Positions 56,650-64,000 of a stretch of DNA of 64,000 nucleotides are shown in pieces. This DNA is from Blastomussa wellsi. Lineage: Eukaryota > Cnidaria > Anthozoa > Scleractinia > Plerogyridae. The stretch is from positions 10,846,214-10,910,213 of the forward strand of contig OX393565.1 of the NCBI GenBank assembly GCA_947652115.1, read 5' to 3'. Within the stretch, counting starts at the first letter, position 1; each line of letters opens with the position of its first letter. Made by a program: the position numbers and the translations under genes. The notes below the pieces were generated by a model, which saw only the letters and a list, made by a program, of their open reading frames with translations, searched no databases and had not been told where the DNA came from.

Positions 56650-59600
56650 GATGAAGACTTGTTGGAGAAGTATCAGACGACAATAAACGATTACATTGAA
56701 AAGGGGCATGCAGAAAAGGTTCCTGAAGAAGAGTTGAATTCAAGGGACAAACCATTGTGGTTCCTTCCTCACCATCCAGTGACACACCCTTTGAAGCCAG
56801 ACAAGGTGAGGGTCGTTTTTGATTGTGCAGCAAAGTTTGGACAGACATCTCTTAATCAGCAGTTGATGCAAGGCCCGGATCAGACAAACCAATTGGTAGG
56901 TGTCTTAAGTCGCTTCAGACAAGATACTGTTGGAATGGTTGCTGACATAGAAGCAATGTTTCACCAGGTCCTGGTGGATCCAAAGGACTGTGACAGTTTA
57001 AGATTTTTATGGTGGCCAAATGGAGACCTGACAAGGGAAATGAAGGAGTATCGAATGGTAAAACATCTGTTTGGTGCAACATCTTCGCCCAGTGTTGCTA
57101 ATTTCTGTCTAAGGAAGACAGTGCAGTTGTATCAGGAAGACTTTGACAAAGAAGTGACAGAGACAGTGAACCGAAACATGTATGTAGATGACATGATGAA
57201 GTCGACAAGCACCACAGAAAAAGCTATCAGTTTGGCAAGTCAACTGCGGACATTGCTAGAGAAAGGTGGATTCCGCTTGACGAAGTGGTATAGTAATGAC
57301 AGAGAAGTGATGGCGACGATTCCAGAGTCCAAAAGAGCTAAATCAGTGGTAAATTTGGAACTTGAGCAACTCCCAACTGAGAGTGCTCTGGGACTAAAAT
57401 GGAACATAGAAGAAGACAAGTTTGTATGGGAAGTCTTGGATAAGATATTGCAGTGAGTGAACCAGAACCCAGCGACACGCAGAGGGATTGTGTCATCTGT
57501 TTACTCCCTCTTTGATCCGTTGGGATTTATCACACCGTACACCATGAAAGCCAAGTTGTTGTTGCAAACACTCAGTAGGAAGAGGTTAGGCTGGGATGAA
57601 ACATTACAGGAAACTGACAAAGAACAATGGAAGCGCTGGCTGGATGATCTTCCAAAATTGCAAACCCAAGGGATTTGGTGAAGTTAAAGAAGTACAGTTG
57701 CACCTCTTCTCAGATGCTTCTCGTCAGGGATATGCAGCCGCGGCATATCTCCGTTTGAAAGATGTGACCAACCAAGTTCACTGTGCATTTGTGATGGGAA
57801 AAGCAGGATTGGCTCCCATTCGCAAAATTTTGATTCCAAGATTGGAACTGTCAGCCGCCATCATCTCCGTAAGGCTGTCTAAGATTATTTGAGAAGAATT
57901 GAACATGACAATAGATCGTGTTTGCTACTGGACTGACTCAACTTCTGTGTTGAAGTGCATCAACAACGAGTCAAAGAGATTTCATACGTTCGAGTCTAAT
58001 TGGCTGACGGTGATACACAGTGGTTCTAATCCCTCTGAGTGGCGGCATGTGAACCGAGACGATAACCCTGCTGACGTTGGGTCGAAAGGTCTTAAAATAG
58101 ATGCCATGTTGAAGAACGACCGTTGGTTGAAAGGTCCCAAGTTCCTGTGGAAGGACGAGAGTCACTGGCCCAAAATGACTGAAATTCCAGTCTTAGAAGA
58201 TGATGATGTAGAAGTTAGAAAGGAGGCTCAGATTTATATGTCCACTGTTCAAATTAATGTATTAGATGCCCTGATTTCATACTACTCCTGTTGGTGGAAG
58301 TTGAAATGTGCTATTGCGTGGCTGTTACGCTACAAGCAGTATCTGCGAATGAAAGTCCAGATGAAAAGGAATGCGTCAATTGCAAGTGGTTCTCCGGTTG
58401 AGTCCAGTGAAATGCGTCCGATCAAGTGTAGCCATCTGACAGTCGCAGAGCTTCAAGTAGCCGAAAGAGAAATATTCAAACGCGTTCAGCTTGTAGCCTT
58501 TCATTGTCAGTCATTGATGTACTTTCAGCCACAGAAAGTTGTGAGGACAAGAGGTATTTAAAGAAAATCCTTAAGAAGGCCGGTGCGTCAATACGTCAAC
58601 TGAATCCACAGTTTAAGGAAGGCCTGTTGAGAGTCAGAGGTCGACTAGTCAATGCACCTGCTGGCGATGAAAGGAAGCATCCCATTATCCTCCCTTACAA
58701 GCATCATGTGACAGATCTCGTTATTAAGCAGTGTCATGAAAGCTTGGGTCACATGGGACAAGAATCTGTTTTGTCATCCTTGAGAGAGACCGTTTGGATA
58801 GTAAAGGGGAGATCAGCAGTGCGGCGTGTAATAGGAAGATGCATGACCTGTCAACGGCAGAGAAAGGCATGCCCAGGGAAGCAGATCATGGCAGCTTTAC
58901 CAGAAGAGAGGCTTGTACCTGAGAAACCACCTTTCACTTACGTGGGTGTTGATTATTTTGGACCGCTTGAAGTGAAGCAAGGAAGATCCCGTGTAAAGAG
59001 ATATGGTTATCTCTTCACCTGTTTAACGACACATGCTGTGCACATTGAGATAGCCCACTCCTTAGACACTGATTCAATGATAAACGCCCTTAGAAGATTC
59101 ATTAGTGTTCGTGGCTATCGAGAGCAGATAAGGAGTGACCAGCAAGGAAGTAACTTCACAAGGGCAGATAAAGAGCTGAAAGAAGCCATCGAAGAGTGGA
59201 ATCAACGCAAGATCAACAACTTCTGTGGACAGAAGAAGATCGAGTGGATTTTTAATCCACCCTCGGCGAGCCACATGGGTGGTGCATGGGAGCGGATGAT
59301 ACGTTCCGTAAGACACATTTTAAAGGCCATTCTAAAGGAGCAGTTAGTCACTGATGAAGTTCTTTCAACTGTGATGGCAAAGGCAGTTAACATTCTAAAT
59401 TCCAGACCTCTTACTCACAACAGCGACAGCCCCCTAGATGGCCAGCCACTAACACCTAACCATTTATTACATTTGCGTCCCTGTCAAGACTTACCACCAG
59501 GCATATTTGCTAAAGATGACCTCAGCTGTAGACGTGCTTGGAGGGAAGCTCAATACTTAACTAACTTGTTCTGGTGCAGGTGGACGCGAGAATACCTCCC

Positions 59601-59886
59601 AACCTTGATGGAGAGGAGGAAGTGGAACGCGCTGGAAAGAAACTTGAAAGTCGGTGATTTAGTCTTGTTAGCAGACGAGTCCTTCTCCAGAGGTAAGTGG
59701 CCGCTTGGACGAGTCGTTGAGGTCGTACCAAGTCGAGACGGATTGGTGCGCACAGTGAGAGTAAAGACGAGTTGTACAGTTGATACACGCACTAAACGAC
59801 AACACAAGGGTGAACATCTAAGCGGAGAGAGTACGACTGTGCTGACGCGCCCGGTGACCAAGTTATGCTTGCTTGAAATGGACTGA
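56650..59886 (+). pseudogene. BEL reverse transcriptase, RNase H and integrase, unit 2
   Basis: Copy of 37425-40661 with identical stops (57454-57456 and 57890-57892) and frame changes. Integrase domain 58504-59886. Confidence 0.9.
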
Positions 59887-60113
59887 ACAGTCAACATTGA
59901 CCTTGAAAGTTTAATATGGCTTACAAAGCCAGAAGGAACTTGCGCGTGTGACTTTGAACTGTCAAGTTTAAGACTTTAAGAACTTGCAAATGTTAAGACT
60001 TTGAGAACAGAACAGTTGCTTGAGATATGAAACTTTACTTAGTAGTTGTAGTCGGTAGCCCTGTTCTTTGCATGTAAATGCGACTGCTGTATACATTCCC
60101 ATTTAGGGGCCAG

Positions 60114-60306
60114 TGTGGCTACCATCTCATTTCCGTTAGATTCGTTTCCGGTTTGTTGCGTATCATGTGACACTTTGCATGTGCTTTTCAGATTTGCATA
60201 GGGTAAGTTGCTGGCTTAGCAGATTTTTGTAGTTTTGTCCAAACAGTTCTTTAACGTGCTTGAGGCACGTTTTGATTCATTAAAAAATGAGCTAACGATA
60301 GCTACA
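60114..60306 (+). repeat. BEL LTR 3 (193 bp, diverged)
   Basis: Same ends as LTRs 1 and 2 but differs at CACTTTGCATGTG (against CACTGCCTGTG) and GCATAGGG (against GCAAAGGG). It is followed by the right TGCTG duplication at 60307-60311. Confidence 0.9.
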
Positions 60307-60311
60307 TGCTG

Positions 60312-61776
60312 AACACTCTTGCAGAACTCTGAACTGCTGTATGCTCCTGCAGAGAAAAGAACTCCTCGGTTCATTTTGCATTTGCACAATGTTACATTCT
60401 CTCACATGATTGCTGTTCGAAAAGTATTTCAGTCACCAGAAGTACTGACCTACAGAAAACTTTATGGTATATACTACCACAGTATAACATGCCATGCCCC
60501 CTTAACGTCGCGTCTGATTTCCCTTAGTTCAGTAGATACTGAGGAGGAGGAGAGACAGTTCAGTACAATGAATGCGATCAGCAAAGCAACATCTAATGGT
60601 CACCCAGAACATATCATTCCAAACTGCATAATTCGAGCTCAAGCAGAACAGAAGTTCAGATCTAAGAAGAGTTGCTTTGTTGATCAGCAGTCGAAGATTG
60701 GAAAGTTTGCCACAAATCTCCCAGATTTCCCAGGGACTGTAATTCCTCAAGAGCTACTTGAAAAGGAAGTGTACCAGGCACACCTTGAACAGATTGGTGA
60801 TTTTCTTCTTTGTGGAAGAGGAGTATGGTGGCACGCAGATGAAGAAAACAAGGAAATCATATTCCATGACAGCAAAGGACAGCCTGAATTTCAAGACCAA
60901 GGGCCTTCAATGCACCACTGTCGTTCCTCTTCCTTTCATAGTGAAAGACTCTATCTTGATAAGAAATGGAACGAATGCCTTGCACAAGATCTCCCATTAC
61001 CAATCAGAAAGGTAAAAGTGTACAACTCCAGTGGGACTGTAGCATTCACAGAACACTACAGGATATTTCTGGATGATCCCTGGCCACTGGGTGATCAAAA
61101 TAATGAACAACAGGAAGATAGCCTGCAATGTCCTGATGATAGAGAAGGCATGCAAGATCAAGATCAAGAATCAATCTGCACTAATTCGACGATCATTTCC
61201 AGTGTAGAAGCTGCAGAACTGAGTGATGATGAGTGTGATGTTAATGCTGGTGAATGTGGTAATGAGAGTAGTGATGATGAATACAGATATGATGGTGGTC
61301 ATGGTTGTTTTGTGGAAAATACAGATGTTATCAACTCACCTGAAGCCACTCATTTTCTTGTTAAAGACCATGGTAAACCAGATGAAACCAGACCTGGTGA
61401 TGGCATTGGCATGACAAAAGTAATCCTGCAAACAAAACTCGCAACATCTGTTTCCAAAGTACTTGGGGTGACACCTCTTGTGAATACCCTTGACAAGGCC
61501 AGGAATGCCCTTCACAAGGTGGAAAACTACCAAAACAGACATAATCAAAACAAGAAAAACAATACTTTGGCTTCCATTCAAACTCAAATGCTTGCAGCCC
61601 ACCAGACGTATTCAAAGGAAATAGAACAGTGGGAGAAAGAATTTGTTGTCAAGAACGGTTTTGCACCAACTTTTGAACACTTTCAATCTGAAGACACTAT
61701 TATGTCTGCATATAAGAAGAAGAAATTGAGCAGGGAACTACTCAAACACTGGAAAATAACTGTACATAATTATTAA
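60312..61776 (+). pseudogene. 3' half of the possible unclassified DDE transposase
   Basis: This continues the gene broken at 21658. The duplicated TGCTG joins it, but a 1-base frame difference near 60312-60330 adds to the decay. From about 60325 the frame is open for 484 residues to TAA 61774-61776: SELLYAPAEKRTPRF, LHNVTFSHMIAVRKVF, YGIYYHSITCHAPL, then SVDTEEEERQFSTMNAIS, whose Glu is my candidate third catalytic residue, and HIIPNCIIRAQAEQKF. A RGVWWHADE and HSERLYLDKKW segment follows, then an acidic low-complexity region (about 61080-61320) and a basic helical tail (AHQTYSKEIEQWEKEF). The C-terminal half is unusually well preserved compared with the 5' half. Function is inferred only. 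Confidence 0.5.
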
Positions 61777-61921
61777 TACTTAATGCCTGTCCATAATGGC
61801 TTTTTGTTTTTTCTTTCTCTATACCTGAAGGTATATGTATTGTCATTTCGCTGCAAGAAAAATGCTTTAGCTGGGTGTGCTCATATCTTAATGGATCCGC
61901 AGGCCACAGATTCATAAAACA

Positions 61922-61990
61922 GTTCTTCTAGGAACCATAAAAAATGGTTCTACTAGGAACCACCCAAAAATGGCTCCTTTAGGAGCCACC
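61922..61990 (+). repeat. Three tandem diverged stem-loops
   Basis: GTTC-TTCTAG-GAAC (61922-61935), TGGTTC-TACTAG-GAACCA (61945-61962) and TGGCTCC-TTTA-GGAGCCA (61971-61988), spaced about 25 bases. Arm changes are compensated (GGTTC/GAACC against GGCTCC/GGAGCC). Confidence 0.6.
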
Positions 61991-64000
61991 AAATCTTAGA
62001 AAGTCATGGTCAACAACATGGTAAAAATATTGAATACAATTTGTTTTCACTGGCCACGGAAAAACTGGGTGATACAAATTCCATCAAACATTCTTGTTCT
62101 CAGAGCCTGTATTCCTTTGGTAGCAACCAAAAGAAAAGAAGCTGGCTATGGGGATGAGACTGATTGATCGAGTGGTAAATGGAGGTTTTATTCGTGCAAA
62201 TGGAAAATCGATGGCCATGGCCAAATCGATGACGGTCAAGCTTTAAAATAACTGTGACTGGTGTTTTATGGTATGTGAACCGCACCTTGTGAAAAATATT
62301 TATCGAGTTGAATGTCTGTAGTGAATGAACTTTACCTTTGTAGTGAATCAACTTTCGATGTGTTCTGAATCAACTTCAATGTGAATTGACTTTTAGTGAA
62401 TTGAGCAAAACGATTTTGGAGCGAAACAACTGCAAACCTACCTGAATAGTCAGTTAGACCTGGACAGTTGGTCAAGAGTAAGAAGGAGAAATGCAATGTT
62501 TTAAAAGACAGAGCTAATCATTTGAAGATTGAAGTTTTATAGAATTAAATTTGCCAAATTTTAATCAAAATGTGCCACACATTACCAATGTAGAAAATAT
62601 TTAACCTTGGGTCATTTTTGTCTGTGATGTTTTCCACAAGTAACCACATTAAATAAAAGTGGACAACATGGAATATAATTTTCATACAATTGTATGGCTT
62701 ATGATATACCTTACATGTATTCAAATTTGTCCGAACAAAGACTAATATTAATGTAACTCCCACAACTCAGTTTCAGAAATGCCTCAAATTAAAAACCACT
62801 ATAGAGCGAGCGGGCAAGCGAGTCACATTCAACAACAACAGCTTTAGGAAACAATACAGAATCCAACTTTCCTAGCTCCACTGACAAACTAAAGAGAGAT
62901 TTTAATCAGTATTTCTATTTAAATTGACCTTCAATGGCATTCATATCCATGATATAAAGCAATGCAAATGAAGGAGACGGGACCCATTTCTGTTTACTCG
63001 AGTGAAATATGACCTTTAGAAGTTTATCAACTCCTCGCTTCTTCATACCTGAATGCTTGGTTATGTGTACATACTGCGAGGAGAATTCAATTTTGATCAC
63101 TTTTCGGTTTAAAGAGTTAATCAGATTTAGATTTAGGGTTTGGGACTTCAAAATTTACTACAATTAATTGATATGTGGGCAACTGTGAAGAAGAGCTTCC
63201 AATCCCAAGAATATTTTACAAGGAAGCAAGTTATTTTGCTTTAAAGTATGTTTTGTATCCGCGACGTTTGCCGCGAGCATCATAACAAACAAATTTTAAA
63301 GCGGACAACATGAACATATACCAATTTAAAACGCTGCAGTAGACCTAGATCACTAAATACTGGGGACATTAATTCATTAATTCAAACGCGACTCGACCGG
63401 CCGCAATTTCCCATTACACTTTAGTAGCGAATGTTCAGAGAATGCGATTAGCCAAATGATTAGCCAGCGATCGACCAACCCAATTCTTAAACATCCAGCA
63501 CATTCTAAAAGCTTTCTGGAAACTTAATACCTAATCAAACTTACCTCTGGTACAAACTGCAGAGACATTTCATCGGTATTCCCATCAAACTATCTCCTTG
63601 AAACAAGTTAAATCAATGATAAAATGCTACGTAAAATATCCACGCATCACATGAAACACATGTGACACCACGATACAAATGACCTCACAACAGTATCGCC
63701 TTTCAAAGTTGATAAAGTCGTCTATTAAATAATGCTTAACTTTGAACGTTGCTGGGGGTCTGATTGTCTCTTTGGACCCATTCCTTAATTCACCTGAGTG
63801 TCAGATGCCCTGGGGTTGTCATGGGGATAGGCACATGCCCCCAGCCCCTGGGGAACAATAAAATTTCAAAGGGGGGGAATGGGCACTGCTGGAAATGACT
63901 GGTGCATTAACAATATCAACTAAGATGTCCAGCTTCATTCAATCTGCTTGACTGCACAGTCATAGGCCAGTCATTAGTTACATGAACTTCATACATTCTT
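61990..64000. other. Right flank without a supported gene
   Basis: AT-rich sequence with short frames lacking domains. A set of diverged TGAATCAACTTT-like words lies at about 62318-62405, and a TGGCCATGGCCA palindrome near 62213. Confidence 0.55.

Larger units (their letters stand above)
21664..60306 (+). mobile_element. BEL/Pao composite: three LTRs and two identical 19.2-kb units with nested TEs
   Basis: The order is LTR (21664-21854), internal region, LTR (40889-41079), internal region, LTR (60114-60306), flanked by TGCTG. The repeat period is 19,225 bp (21664-40888 and 40889-60113). All translated frames and every stretch I compared are identical between units. After subtracting nested insertions (MITE, piggyBac, LINE) one unit is about 7.15 kb, normal for BEL/Pao. 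Both units share the same disabling mutations. The tandem, LTR-sharing arrangement fits unequal recombination between LTRs, reinsertion of a one-LTR circle, or a false duplication in assembly. Confidence 0.9.

Noticed and set aside
40889..60113. Two independent BEL insertions side by side
   Set aside because: Both units contain the same nested insertions at the same bases and share one LTR and one target duplication pair.

Overview
The window is eukaryotic, AT-rich and built almost entirely of nested transposable elements (TEs). Short spliced introns, the mix of TE families (Harbinger, DIRS/Ngaro-type, Crypton-like, Kolobok, BEL/Pao, piggyBac, an IS3EU-like DNA transposon, L1/CR1-type LINEs) and resemblance of several orphan reading frames to multicopy families I remember from corals and anemones suggest a cnidarian, probably an anthozoan. 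That assignment is inference. No clear single-copy host gene, tRNA or rRNA is visible.

Layout. 1-3.5 kb: a Harbinger element with the end of its Myb-partner-like gene (+) and an apparently intact five-exon transposase (-). 3.5-4.4 kb: a decayed Crypton/DUF3504-type tyrosine recombinase (-). 4.3-8.8 kb: a DIRS-type tyrosine-recombinase retrotransposon with inverted terminal repeats, several frameshifts and stops. 9.6-16.7 kb: a decayed orphan gene split by a 5,356-bp Kolobok element (TTAA target duplications) that encodes a THAP transposase (+, nine exons) and, converging on it, a small protein resembling the P2X7 C-terminal ballast domain (-). 17.7-18.15 kb: a LINE 3' end. 19.1-21.66 kb and 60.31-61.78 kb: two halves of one decayed gene that may be an unclassified DDE transposase.

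That gene is split by a 38.6-kb BEL/Pao composite (21664-60306, 5-bp target duplication TGCTG) arranged LTR - internal - LTR - internal - LTR. The two 19,225-bp units appear identical. Each unit carries the same nested insertions: a palindromic TTAA MITE and a piggyBac element in gag, an 8,043-bp IS3EU-like transposon inside the piggyBac transposase (6-bp duplication CAAAAG), and a 5'-truncated LINE in the reverse transcriptase. The IS3EU-like element looks intact: it encodes a rve-type DDE integrase (-) and an 851-residue SAM / ubiquitin-like / HECT E3-ligase-type protein (+), between inverted termini with arrays of an ACTCAAC motif. 61.8-64 kb has no supported gene.

How the genes work together. 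Within each TE the proteins are the usual mobility sets (transposase plus DNA-binding partner; gag-pol; RT-RNase H plus tyrosine recombinase). Two DNA transposons carry non-canonical partner genes - the HECT ligase in the IS3EU-like element and the P2X7-ballast-like protein in Kolobok - and these are the most unusual content. Insertion order is readable: decayed transposase-like gene, then BEL, then piggyBac/MITE/LINE, then IS3EU-like inside piggyBac, then duplication of the whole unit (or an assembly duplication, which needs long reads to exclude).
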